From contig NZ_JWLV01000017.1 of assembly GCF_000808535.1 (NCBI RefSeq), positions 1-64,000 on the forward strand: a DNA stretch of 64,000 nucleotides, given 5' to 3'. How positions within the stretch are numbered: position 1 is the first letter of the stretch; the number at the start of each line of letters is the position of its first letter. Below are positions 36,913 to 45,391 of this stretch, piece after piece. The position numbers were made by a program, and so were the translations under genes. The notes beneath the pieces were generated by a model that was not told where the DNA came from, did no database searches, and saw nothing but the letters and a program-made list of their open reading frames with translations. Source of the stretch: Vibrio sinaloensis. Its GTDB lineage: Bacteria > Pseudomonadota > Gammaproteobacteria > Enterobacterales > Vibrionaceae.

Positions 36913-36965
36913 TTATACCCAAGTAACCTCACGTCTGCGCGCATTTAGAAGTCACTTGGGTATAA
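36913..36965. repeat. Inverted repeat element with TTATACCCAAGT ends
   Basis: The 12-base arms TTATACCCAAGT (36913-36924) and ACTTGGGTATAA (36954-36965) are perfect inverse complements around a 29-base middle. The similarity continues imperfectly inward (AACCTC against GACTTC). From memory, sequences of this type recur in Vibrio intergenic regions, so it may be a small dispersed repeat rather than an operator. Confidence 0.6.
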
Positions 36966-37222
36966 GCAATGGCCTCATAGTCTAATGGGCTTTTGCCTAT
37001 TGGTTTGTGAGATAGGTTTGATCTGTTTGAATTTGCATCATTTTTTAACGATTGGTGAAGAATTTATGAACTCGAGTGATATGCAATGTTGATTTATGTG
37101 GTTGGAAAAATCTGCCATTTACGCTCATTATCACAAAATATAATAGCAAGTTAAAAGATATTAATAGTTCGTTTCACTATTTGATAAGGATCATCCTAAC
37201 GCCATACGATTTAATTCAAGAT

Positions 37223-37258
37223 CCTATGCGTTCTGTTCCACATAAACTAATGCATAGG
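37223..37258 (+). promoter_or_regulatory. Hairpin covering the yjiH ribosome-binding site
   Basis: CCTATGC (37223-37229) and GCATAGG (37252-37258) are perfect complements. The right arm includes the AGG of AGGTGA, the only Shine-Dalgarno candidate, just before the ATG at 37265. Folding would hide the start. Confidence 0.4.
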
Positions 37259-37264
37259 TGATTT

Positions 37265-38002
37265 ATGTCTGATTCAAATCAAAAGGAGCGCAAAGTCACG
37301 TGGGGTTGCTACGTTGCTTTGGCGTTCGCCGTTGTCTTTTTTTCCGGGCTGATGAAGTCCAATGACTGGTATGGTGTGCTTGACTTTACCACGCTGAATG
37401 GCTCTTTCGGTAAGGTCGCTTACGACGTCACAGAAACCGCTGAAGGCGTAGAAGCAGCAACCACATCCCTGCGCGGTAAAGGTGGCAGTGGCGCGCGCGA
37501 TGGTTTTATTTTCGCATTGACTCTGATCCCAACCGTTATGTTCGCATTGGGTGTGATCAATGTGCTTGAGCACTACGGTGCGCTGGATGCCGCGCGCAAA
37601 CTTCTGACGCCTCTTCTTCGCCCGCTGATGGGTATTCCTGGCAGCTCCGGTCTTGCGTTGATTGCTTCTTTGCAAAGTACCGATGCAGGTGCCGCCATGA
37701 CCCGTCAGCTCAAAGACGAAGGTAGGCTGACTAAGCGCGAAACCGACGTATTCACCATGTTCCAGTTCACCGCTGGCGCGACCATTGTTAACTTTTTCTC
37801 GTCGGGTGCGGTGCTGTTTACCCTAACGCTGGCTGATGGCTCTTTGGCTGTGACTTCTTCGATTGGTTTGGCGGTTGCCATCATGTTTGTCTTCAAATTT
37901 GTCGGGGCGAACTTATTCCGTATTTACCTCAACATCACGGAAGGCAAAGAAGACAAGCAAGATAAGCGTGATGCGCAAAACCTAAAAGAGGAGACAGCAT
38001 AA
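37265..38002 (+). CDS. yjiH: YjiH-like nucleoside-recognition (Gate) membrane protein
   Basis: A 245-residue membrane protein with a Gate/nucleoside-recognition domain (LIPTVMFALGVINVLEHYGALDAARKLL, GLALIASLQSTDAGAAM). It pairs with the next gene as YjiH and YjiG do in E. coli, where they lie beside a dipeptidase gene. The two halves resemble the spore maturation proteins SpmA and SpmB. The substrate is unknown; a peptide or amino-acid derivative is suggested by the M20 peptidase that follows. Confidence 0.82.
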   Translation: MSDSNQKERKVTWGCYVALAFAVVFFSGLMKSNDWYGVLDFTTLNGSFGKVAYDVTETAEGVEAATTSLRGKGGSGARDGFIFALTLIPTVMFALGVINVLEHYGALDAARKLLTPLLRPLMGIPGSSGLALIASLQSTDAGAAMTRQLKDEGRLTKRETDVFTMFQFTAGATIVNFFSSGAVLFTLTLADGSLAVTSSIGLAVAIMFVFKFVGANLFRIYLNITEGKEDKQDKRDAQNLKEETA

Positions 38003-38469
38003 TGAGCGAAGTAAAAGCAAGAAAGCCAATGGTGACGGACATCTTCGTTGAAGGCGCAAAGAAAGGTTGGGTAATTGCAACGACCTCTACCGTACCGAAT
38101 GTCTTGATGGCGTTTGTGATCATCAAAGCGCTACAGATTACGGGCGCGCTCGACATGATGGGCACAGTATTTGCGCCGATTATGGCTGTTTTTGGTTTGC
38201 CGGGTGAGGCGGCGGCTGTTTTGATTGGTGCATGGATGTCGATGGGCGGCGCGGTAGGCGTTGTGATCACGCTGTTTGACCAAGGTATCTTAAATGGCGC
38301 GCATATCGCTATCTTAGCACCTGCTATCTACCTAATGGGCTCTCAAGTTCAGTACATGGGACGCATCATGGGCCCGATCGGCACTGAAGGTCGCTACATT
38401 CCTGTGATGATCGCGATTTCAGTATTGAACGCTTTTGGCGCCATGCTAGTCATGAACTTGTTTGTATAG
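38002..38469 (+). CDS. yjiG: YjiG-like Gate-domain membrane protein
   Basis: A 155-residue partner protein with about four helices (NVLMAFVIIKALQITGALDMM; GEAAAVLIGAWMSMGGAVGVV). Its ATG overlaps the yjiH stop by one base (TAATG), so the two halves are made together. It is followed by an M20 peptidase six bases later. Confidence 0.82.
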   Translation: MSEVKARKPMVTDIFVEGAKKGWVIATTSTVPNVLMAFVIIKALQITGALDMMGTVFAPIMAVFGLPGEAAAVLIGAWMSMGGAVGVVITLFDQGILNGAHIAILAPAIYLMGSQVQYMGRIMGPIGTEGRYIPVMIAISVLNAFGAMLVMNLFV

Positions 38470-38475
38470 GGCTGA

Positions 38476-39603
38476 ATGATGACGTTTTCACTGAATGACT
38501 ACCTCGAAGAGCTCCGTCCGCTGATTGATGTCGACTGTGGTACCTACACGGTCGAGGGGATCGAATGTATCGCCACTCAATTTGAGCGTAAGTTTCAACA
38601 ATTGCAAGGTTGGCACGTCAAACGCGTCGATTGTGGTAAAGCTGGCGTTGGTTTAGAAATTCGCAACAAGCCAGAGGCATCCGATATTGATGTTATGCTG
38701 ATTGGCCATATGGATACGGTCTTTCCTGTCGGGACTGCAGAATTGCGCCCAATGACAACCGATTCTGATAAAGCCTACGGTCCCGGCGTGTCTGACATGA
38801 AGTCTGGTTTGCTCAATATCGTTTATGCGATGCGCAATTTGGATCGCAGTGTCTTAGATTCGCTCTCAATCTGTATCTGCATGAACCCAGACGAAGAGAC
38901 CGGCTCTCTTGACTCTGTCGATTGGATTCAGGCCACCGCCAAACAAGCAAAACACGTTCTGGTGGCAGAGGCAGCGCGTGCGGATGGTGGCTTGGTCAAG
39001 GCTCGCAAAGGCATGGCTCGTTACAAAATCACCTTTGATGGGGTCGCCGCACATGCAGGTAATGAGCCGGAGAAGGGCCACAGTGCAATTACCGAAATGG
39101 CCAATTGGATCCTAGCCATCAACGCGATGACCAACTTTGACTCTGGCACAACGCTGAACGTGGGGATTGTGTCGGGTGGTGCGGGAGCCAATATTGTCCC
39201 TGAACACGCAGAGGCTATTGTTGATGTCCGTTTCTGGAACAACGGTGAATACGATGATGTCGATACCGAGTTAACGGCTCTATCTCAGCAAGCGTTTGAT
39301 GCAGGTGTGCGCATTACGTTAGAGCGCGAAGCGTACAAACCTTCTATGGTGCCAAGCGAGCAAACCGAAGCGTTAATGGCACTAGTCGAACAGGCAGCCG
39401 ATGAGCTTGATATTGACATCAACTGGAAAGAAGTCGGTGGCGGCTCAGACGCGAACAACACCGCGATTCTAGGCGTACCTACATTGGATGGCTTAGGGCC
39501 AATCGGTGCGGGTTTCCACAGTGACCAAGAGTACTTGTTACTTGAGTCGATTGAACCGCGTATTCGATTGTTGATGCGAGTTATCGAGAAAATTGCTCAG
39601 TAA
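38476..39603 (+). CDS. M20-family metallopeptidase (carboxypeptidase G2-like)
   Basis: A 375-residue zinc peptidase. The first ligand motif is LIGHMDTVFP (His78, Asp80), then GPGVSDMKSG (bridging Asp) and NPDEETGS (the Glu pair), a dimerisation domain at about 185-295, and the late His in GAGFHSDQEYL. Related enzymes cleave C-terminal glutamate or act on small dipeptides. Encoded in an operon with yjiHG, it probably acts in the cytoplasm on what that membrane pair imports. Confidence 0.88.
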   Translation: MMTFSLNDYLEELRPLIDVDCGTYTVEGIECIATQFERKFQQLQGWHVKRVDCGKAGVGLEIRNKPEASDIDVMLIGHMDTVFPVGTAELRPMTTDSDKAYGPGVSDMKSGLLNIVYAMRNLDRSVLDSLSICICMNPDEETGSLDSVDWIQATAKQAKHVLVAEAARADGGLVKARKGMARYKITFDGVAAHAGNEPEKGHSAITEMANWILAINAMTNFDSGTTLNVGIVSGGAGANIVPEHAEAIVDVRFWNNGEYDDVDTELTALSQQAFDAGVRITLEREAYKPSMVPSEQTEALMALVEQAADELDIDINWKEVGGGSDANNTAILGVPTLDGLGPIGAGFHSDQEYLLLESIEPRIRLLMRVIEKIAQ

Positions 39604-39625
39604 CCAATGCCTTCATTTTAAAACT

Positions 39626-39652
39626 AAGCCCCAAACTTTTGGGGCTTTTTCT
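39626..39652. terminator. Bidirectional terminator between the M20 gene and the LysR gene
   Basis: AAGCCCCAAA and TTTTGGGGCTTTTT form a hairpin with T-rich exits on both strands. Confidence 0.85.
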
Positions 39653-40554
39653 TATTCACTGACAAAGTAAGACTTAAGTTTCTCTCTTAGCCACAAATTC
39701 GCTGGGCTGTGCCTCATGCGATTATGCGTTAACAGTCGGTACTTAACTGGGATGCTGGTAAATGGGGCGTCGAGTACTTGTAGATCGAGTCGGTCTGCAA
39801 ACTGATTCGCGATGCTTCTGACCATAGCAGCAAGGCAATTGGTGTTGGCGATCATCGTCATTTGCGATACCAGAGAATCACACTCTGCCGCGACTTTCCG
39901 TTCGCCTATGGACTCTTCGGTAAAATAGTCAGCCAGATAGGCATCTTCGCGTCTGAGTTTGAGCGTGACGTGCTTTTCGTCGTAGAACTGCTCAAGTGTC
40001 AGGGAGCCCTTAACTCTTGGGTGATCTTTGCGAGCAATAATGCAGATTTCGTCGGTACAGAAAAATTCTGAGAAGAAGGAGGGCGCGGAGTAGTTAGCAA
40101 AGTCGATGGCAAGATCGGCTTTCTGTTGGTTGAGGTTATGGATGAGCTTTTCTTCGCTAGACAGTGTCGGATGCAGTTCAATTTCAACATTGCCTAGAGT
40201 CTGATCCGCTTCAATTTTTGGTAGCAACATCAGCATCATAGGCTCGCTGGTGTACACCACAAAGCGGCGAGAATTGTCGGTACTGAAGCGTTCGATCCCT
40301 TCGATGGCATTGTGAATTTGGTTGAGCGCTGGCTCGATTTGGCGCGCTAATTCATGGGCTTGGTGGGTTGGCGCGATCCCTCGGCCGGAGCGAATAAAGA
40401 GTTGAACCCCCAACTGTTGCTGAAGCCGCTTTAAAACGCCGCTTACGCCGGGTTGCGTTAGTCCCATTACGTCGGCGGCAACGGTGATTGAACGATGCTG
40501 ATAGACGTTAAGAAAGACTTTAAACAGATTCAGATCGATGGAGGCGTCATTCAT
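39652..40554 (-). CDS. LysR-type regulator, probably of the alkyl sulfatase
   Basis: A 300-residue LysR protein with an N-terminal winged helix (VFLNVYQHRSITVAADVMGLTQPGVSGVLKRL) and a substrate-binding effector domain. It is divergent from the secreted sulfatase gene, and a dyad lies between them. This is the usual geometry for a LysR activator and its target. Confidence 0.88.
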   Translation of the reverse strand: MNDASIDLNLFKVFLNVYQHRSITVAADVMGLTQPGVSGVLKRLQQQLGVQLFIRSGRGIAPTHQAHELARQIEPALNQIHNAIEGIERFSTDNSRRFVVYTSEPMMLMLLPKIEADQTLGNVEIELHPTLSSEEKLIHNLNQQKADLAIDFANYSAPSFFSEFFCTDEICIIARKDHPRVKGSLTLEQFYDEKHVTLKLRREDAYLADYFTEESIGERKVAAECDSLVSQMTMIANTNCLAAMVRSIANQFADRLDLQVLDAPFTSIPVKYRLLTHNRMRHSPANLWLREKLKSYFVSE

Positions 40555-40571
40555 ACTTCTTCCTAATACAT

Positions 40572-40587
40572 AACATTTCGCGATGTT
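40572..40587. promoter_or_regulatory. Candidate LysR operator
   Basis: AACAT-N6-ATGTT dyad, fitting the T-N11-A LysR pattern, 18 bases upstream of the lysR-type ATG and 87 bases upstream of the sulfatase ATG. Confidence 0.45.
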
Positions 40588-40673
40588 TTGTATAAATTCT
40601 CATGTATATATCCTGATGTGTCAAATGAGTACATTAGTCCTGTACCCAATAAAGAGACACTACGAGGCTCCCT

Positions 40674-42692
40674 ATGACACACCGTTTTGCACCTTCAGCC
40701 ATTTCACTTGCACTTATGGTTTCATTCTCAGCATCGGCAGATTATGCCAGCCTAGAGACTTACCAAGGAAAGCCTGCGACCACGCACACTCAACAAGCGA
40801 ATGCGACACTCGCTAAATCGCTACCTTGGCAAGATGTCAGTGCATTTGAGCGCACGCAAAAAGGATTGATTGCGGAGTTTGGAACCCATGAAGCCGGCGA
40901 GCTAAAAAATCGCTTTGAATACATGGCTGACATGAGCGTCAACGAGCTGCCAGCGTCGGTTAACCCTTCAATTTGGCGTCAAGGGATGCTGAATTACGCA
41001 GCAGGCGGTTTATACCAAGTGACTGATGGTGTGTACCAGATTCGTGGCGCAGACCTGTCGAATATGACCATCTACCGTACTGACAATGGCTACGTGATTC
41101 ACGACCCACTGCTTTCAAAGCAAGCGGCGGCGGCGTCTTGGGAGTTTGCGAAAATGCACTTACCTAAGATCAACGGTGAACATAAGATTACGGGCATGAT
41201 TTATTCGCACATGCACGCCGATCACTTTGGTGGCTCACGCGGGATTTTTGAGTCTGGTGACTTTGTCGAAGGGGCTCCAATCTACGCACCAAACGACTTT
41301 ATTAAAGAGCTGGCCGATGAAAACGTCATTGCAGGAGCTGCGATGGGACGCCGTGCCAACTACCAGTACGGCACAACACTCGACAACAACACGCAAGGCA
41401 TTGTTGATAACGCGCTAGGTCTGGGTACCTCTCGTGGTGAAGTTACCTTAGTGGCTCCGACGCAAGAAATTGAAGAGCGAGAGAAAGTCATTACCATTGA
41501 TGGCTTGGAGTTCCACGCGATTAACATGCCTGGCGCGGAAGCTCCAGCTGAGATTGTGCTTTACATTCCAGAGTATCGCTCATTGAATACCGCAGAGCTC
41601 ACCTACGATGGCATGCACAACATCTACACCTTCCGCGGAGCGAAAGTGCGCGATGCCCTGGTGTGGACGAAATACCTAACTGAACTCAAGCTGCGTTACG
41701 TTGATAGTGGTTTGGTTGATAACATTCATGCTGCGCACTCTGCGCCGGTTTGGAATGACGCCAACACCAAGACCAATGAAATTGCGGACTACATGACGCT
41801 GCAACGCGACAACTATGGCTTTATTCATAACCAAGCGATGCGCTTAGCCAATCATGGTGTGACCATTCATGATGTGGGTCGTGAGATAGAGAAGATCATT
41901 CCACAATCACAAAAAGAGACATGGCACACCAATGGTTACCATGGTTCATACAGTCATAATGCTCGCGCGGTTGTGAACCTGTACTTGGGCTACCACGACA
42001 TGAACCCAGTGAACACGAATCCACTGCAAACCAAAGAAAAGTCGTGTGTTTATGTGAAAGCCGCAGGCGCAGAAACACTGTTCAAAGCGGGTAAAACGCA
42101 CTTTGACAATGGCGAATACCAAGAGGCATCACAACTGTTTAATGACCTTGTGCAGTGTGACCCAAGCAACATCAACTATCGTTTTGCGTTGGCGGATAGC
42201 TTTGAACAGCAAGGCTACCAATCGGAAACCATGGCTTGGCGTAACTCTTACTTACAAGGTGCGGTAGAGCTGCGTACTGGCGAAATTCAGCCTTCGATTA
42301 AATTGGCGTCGGCAGATGTTATCGCAAACACCCCGACTGGCATGTTCCTCGACTTCTTGGCGGTGAGATTGAATGCAGAAAAAGCAGAGCAAGCGGGTCT
42401 CGACTTTAGCTTCGGTATTCATCACCCTGACTTGAACGAGTCTTACTTTGGTGAAGTATCGAACTCAAATATGGCGAACATTGAAGTGGAAAGCCTACCA
42501 AAAACAGACGTCACGTTGGAGATCACCAAAACTGATATGACGGCGATGGTGCTAGGTCAAACGACCTTAGAGAGCTTGGTTAAATCAGGCAAAGCGAAGT
42601 TAACGGGGGAGGCTAATTTAGTTACCCAACTTGCGGCAACGCTAGATGACTTTGATGGTATGTTTGAAATATTGCCAATGCCAACGAAATAA
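40674..42692 (+). CDS. Secreted alkyl sulfatase (SdsA1/YjcS-type)
   Basis: A 672-residue protein with a signal peptide (ISLALMVSFSASADY). A metallo-beta-lactamase domain carries the zinc motif SHMHADHFGGS (His179, His181, Asp183, His184), followed by a helical dimerisation domain and a C-terminal SCP2-like domain (about 540-672) that binds alkyl chains. It cleaves primary alkyl sulfates such as SDS to alcohol and sulfate. The length is normal for the family. Confidence 0.92.
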   Translation: MTHRFAPSAISLALMVSFSASADYASLETYQGKPATTHTQQANATLAKSLPWQDVSAFERTQKGLIAEFGTHEAGELKNRFEYMADMSVNELPASVNPSIWRQGMLNYAAGGLYQVTDGVYQIRGADLSNMTIYRTDNGYVIHDPLLSKQAAAASWEFAKMHLPKINGEHKITGMIYSHMHADHFGGSRGIFESGDFVEGAPIYAPNDFIKELADENVIAGAAMGRRANYQYGTTLDNNTQGIVDNALGLGTSRGEVTLVAPTQEIEEREKVITIDGLEFHAINMPGAEAPAEIVLYIPEYRSLNTAELTYDGMHNIYTFRGAKVRDALVWTKYLTELKLRYVDSGLVDNIHAAHSAPVWNDANTKTNEIADYMTLQRDNYGFIHNQAMRLANHGVTIHDVGREIEKIIPQSQKETWHTNGYHGSYSHNARAVVNLYLGYHDMNPVNTNPLQTKEKSCVYVKAAGAETLFKAGKTHFDNGEYQEASQLFNDLVQCDPSNINYRFALADSFEQQGYQSETMAWRNSYLQGAVELRTGEIQPSIKLASADVIANTPTGMFLDFLAVRLNAEKAEQAGLDFSFGIHHPDLNESYFGEVSNSNMANIEVESLPKTDVTLEITKTDMTAMVLGQTTLESLVKSGKAKLTGEANLVTQLAATLDDFDGMFEILPMPTK

Positions 42693-42708
42693 TTAAGGCG
42701 CTTATTCG

Positions 42709-42750
42709 ATGCCCTTCAGTGTGACACGCTGAGGGGCATTTTTCTTTTTT
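42709..42750 (+). terminator. Terminator after the alkyl sulfatase gene
   Basis: ATGCCCTTCAG, a 9-base loop and CTGAGGGGCAT, followed by a long T-rich run. Confidence 0.85.
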
Positions 42751-42833
42751 TTACAAACCATTACGCTCGCTACTTTGACAACAAACTTATCCCTGCTGTA
42801 TGGTTCGACTCGCCCAAATACGTAGGAATCATC

Positions 42834-43373
42834 ATGAAGTTAAAACAGGTAAGTATTATTGTTGGTGGTCTGGCTCTATCTTGCGCCTCTCATGCCAGTA
42901 ACAAAGAGAGTTGGGAAACGTTCAGTGATGTGGGCGCCTATGGATTGGTGGGGATTGCCGCCGCTGTACCCCTTTATAAAGGCGATTGGGAAGGCTTTAA
43001 GCAGGCAGGTTTTAGTATCGGTACGGCTTCTGGGATCGGTTTGATCGGCAAGAACACCATTGATGCCGAGCGACCTGACGGTAGCGATAATAAGAGTTTC
43101 CCGTCCAATCATACGGCGAACGCCTTTGCTTCGGCGACCACCTTGCACTTGCGCTATGGGTGGGAAGTGGGCTTACCTGCTTACGGCATTGCCACTTTGG
43201 TGGGCGTTGGTCGAGTACAAGCGGATAGACATTATTGGCGAGATGTCGCCGCGGGTGCTGCGCTGGGAATGGTGTCAGGATGGATCTTTACCGAGTCCTA
43301 CGACAGTTCGGTTCAAATCCTTCCTTGGGTTACTAGCAATGGCGCAGGCGTCAACGTTGCCTTTGCTTGGTAG
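42834..43373 (+). CDS. PAP2-family phosphatase
   Basis: A 179-residue protein with a signal peptide (GGLALSCASHA). The three acid-phosphatase motifs appear as KNTIDAERPDG, SFPSNHT (in place of PSGH) and VGRVQADRHYWRDV. It could dephosphorylate a lipid phosphate or undecaprenyl pyrophosphate in the periplasm. The small size and SNH variant suggest a divergent branch. Confidence 0.83.
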   Translation: MKLKQVSIIVGGLALSCASHASNKESWETFSDVGAYGLVGIAAAVPLYKGDWEGFKQAGFSIGTASGIGLIGKNTIDAERPDGSDNKSFPSNHTANAFASATTLHLRYGWEVGLPAYGIATLVGVGRVQADRHYWRDVAAGAALGMVSGWIFTESYDSSVQILPWVTSNGAGVNVAFAW

Positions 43374-43392
43374 TTCACTCAGAGACCGAGCG

Positions 43393-43608
43393 TCACTTCC
43401 ATCCTTGTTGCCATTTGCTGCTGTCTTTGAGCTCTCTCCAGTTTATTTCGTACTCGTTTTTCGACATGACCGCTTCTAAGACGCAGCGACTAACGCTGCC
43501 GTCTTCGTCGAACTCAACCTCGGAAATTAAAAAGTGTTTCTCTTTTCGTTGTGGCTTTACTGCTGTCCACTTGCTGTGATGGAGCTTGGCGGGATTGATA
43601 CGATGCAT
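43393..43608 (-). CDS. TIGR02450-family Trp-rich small protein
   Basis: A 71-residue protein matching the family pattern (MHRINPAKLHHSKWTAVKPQ, KEKHFLISEVEFDEDG, VLEAVMSKNEYEINWRELKD, ending WQQGW). Its function is unknown. It is convergent with the PAP2 gene, 19 bases away. Confidence 0.85.
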   Translation of the reverse strand: MHRINPAKLHHSKWTAVKPQRKEKHFLISEVEFDEDGSVSRCVLEAVMSKNEYEINWRELKDSSKWQQGWK

Positions 43609-43674
43609 AGTGACCTGACCTAATGAAATTTAACGGGTTTTACGAACGAGCCATCATTTAGTTCAGATAGAAAA

Positions 43675-43706
43675 AAACCAGCGACGTGTGTCGCTGGTTT
43701 TTTTGT
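43675..43706. terminator. Terminator upstream of the Trp-rich protein gene and after the SLC1 gene
   Basis: AAACCAGCGAC, loop GTGT, GTCGCTGGTTT. It lies downstream of the minus-strand SLC1 gene, where poly-T follows on the minus strand. Confidence 0.85.
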
Positions 43707-43726
43707 TTTCGTGGGAAGTGAGCGGG

Positions 43727-45031
43727 TTACGCTTCTTGGCGTTTTAGATGCACTTCTTCTTCCTCGACACCGGCCATTGGATCGTTGAAACGCTCTTCGT
43801 TCAACGCACCTTCTGACTTAGCAACAATTACAGTTACTGCGCTATCACCGGTAATGTTTACCGCGGTACGAATCATATCCAATAGGCGGTCAACACCCAT
43901 GATAAGCGCGATACCTTCCAGCGGCAGACCCACTTGGTTCAACACCATGGCCAACATCACTAGACCAACACCAGGAACACCCGCTGTACCGATAGACGCC
44001 AATGTTGCTGTTAGGATAACCATCAGGTAGTCACCCATAGTGAGGTCAATGTTGAACGCTTGAGCAATGAAGGCTGTCGCCACACCTTGCATGATAGCCG
44101 TACCATCCATATTCACTGTCGCCCCTAGTGGCACGGTAAATGACGATACGCGGTTGTCTACGCCCATACGGTTCTTCGCTGTTTCCATCGTCACTGGAAT
44201 CGTAGCGTTAGATGATGCGGTCGAAAACGCGAACATAATCGCATCTTCCATCTTCTTCAAGAAGGTGATTGGGCTAAGACCAGTGAAGCCTTTTAGCATC
44301 ACGCTGTAGGTCACGAGACCATGAAGAACCAAGGTTCCTGCCAGTACCAAGAAGTACTCAGCTAGGTTGACGATGGCGCTAAGACCAAGGCCGGTAAACA
44401 GCTTCGCCATTAGGAAGAACACGCCAAATGGGGCGAGGTTCATCAAAATCGCAACCAACTTCATGATGACTTCGTTTAAGTCAGAGAAGAACGCGGCGAT
44501 ACGTTCACCAGGTTTACCCGCGGCACTGATTGCGATACCAAACAAGACCGCAAACACGATAACTTGAAGGGTTTTGCCTTCAGCCATCGCGCTGATTGGG
44601 TTGGTTGGGAACATATCGATGATGACTTGACCCAGCGACGGTGCTTCCGCCGATTTGAATGAGCTTGCTGCAGTTAGATCAGCCCCTGCGCCTGGTTGGA
44701 ACAGATTGCCCATGGTCAGTGCTAGCGTGATAGCAACAGCCGTTGTTGTGACGTAAAACGCGAGAGTTTTACCGCCCATTCGACCAAGTGTAGAAAGATC
44801 TTTTAGAGAGCTTGTACCGCAGACTAGTGAAACAAACACCAGTGGTACGACAAGCATTTTTAAGCTGGCAACAAATATTTGCCCACCAACTTCAAACAGT
44901 CCATTGACGATGTATGTGTCGACAAATCCGTTGTCGGCAAAGAGGGTGCGAATTGCAAATCCTGTCAAGATACCCGCGACCATACCCAGAATTACTCGAG
45001 CTGTCAGCGACATCGGTTTCTTGGTATTCAT
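43727..45031 (-). CDS. Dicarboxylate/amino acid:cation symporter (SLC1 family)
   Basis: A 434-residue transporter with eight helices plus the two re-entrant loops. The serine-rich hairpin reads FSTASSNATIPVTME and the sodium/substrate motif TVNMDGTAIMQGV. It imports glutamate, aspartate or C4-dicarboxylates with Na+ or H+. The ATG at 45031 has AAGGAG 8 bases upstream. A perfect-core CRP-like site lies 109 bases upstream, so catabolite control is likely. Confidence 0.92.
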   Translation of the reverse strand: MNTKKPMSLTARVILGMVAGILTGFAIRTLFADNGFVDTYIVNGLFEVGGQIFVASLKMLVVPLVFVSLVCGTSSLKDLSTLGRMGGKTLAFYVTTTAVAITLALTMGNLFQPGAGADLTAASSFKSAEAPSLGQVIIDMFPTNPISAMAEGKTLQVIVFAVLFGIAISAAGKPGERIAAFFSDLNEVIMKLVAILMNLAPFGVFFLMAKLFTGLGLSAIVNLAEYFLVLAGTLVLHGLVTYSVMLKGFTGLSPITFLKKMEDAIMFAFSTASSNATIPVTMETAKNRMGVDNRVSSFTVPLGATVNMDGTAIMQGVATAFIAQAFNIDLTMGDYLMVILTATLASIGTAGVPGVGLVMLAMVLNQVGLPLEGIALIMGVDRLLDMIRTAVNITGDSAVTVIVAKSEGALNEERFNDPMAGVEEEEVHLKRQEA

Positions 45032-45391
45032 AGTGAACACTCCTTATAGTTATGCACCTTGAGATCACTTCAAGGCGAGCAGGAGGTTATCAGGCGAGTC
45101 GATAATTCAGAAATCAAAAAAGCGTTATCGATTTATAGATGTGATCTAGATCACTGCTATTTTGTGGTATTTAACAGTTTGATAACGGTATTGTTTAATT
45201 AATTATTCTGCTTTCTATCATATTTAACATGTAAAATGCTGCTCATTAATACTTTGTTACTTCTCATTACTTGAGAAAGTGAGTGCATATAACGATGTCA
45301 TTCGACCCAAAGTGCATATATAGTCAGGCGTTATGCAATTGGCTTTGGCATTTTTTATTAATAGGTTTCCCCGTATAACAGTGCTCAAGGT
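45032..45391. other. Gene-free stretch upstream of the SLC1 symporter
   Basis: AT-rich; holds the symporter promoter with its CRP-like site. In the right-hand 230 bases I see no gene and no convincing terminator for the minus-strand DUF4056 operon that ends at 45392. Confidence 0.5.
45140..45155. promoter_or_regulatory. CRP-cAMP-like binding site
   Basis: TGTGA-TCTAGA-TCACT matches the TGTGA-N6-TCACA consensus at nine of ten core positions. It lies 109 bases upstream of the symporter ATG. Confidence 0.7.

Larger units (their letters stand above)
36884..37264. other. Gene-free stretch between nhaD and yjiH
   Basis: No gene supported. It contains the nhaD upstream region, a 12-bp perfect inverted repeat (36913-36965), a TATAAT at 37139-37144 that could be the -10 of the yjiH promoter (with a poor -35 candidate), and a hairpin over the yjiH ribosome-binding site. 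Confidence 0.5.
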
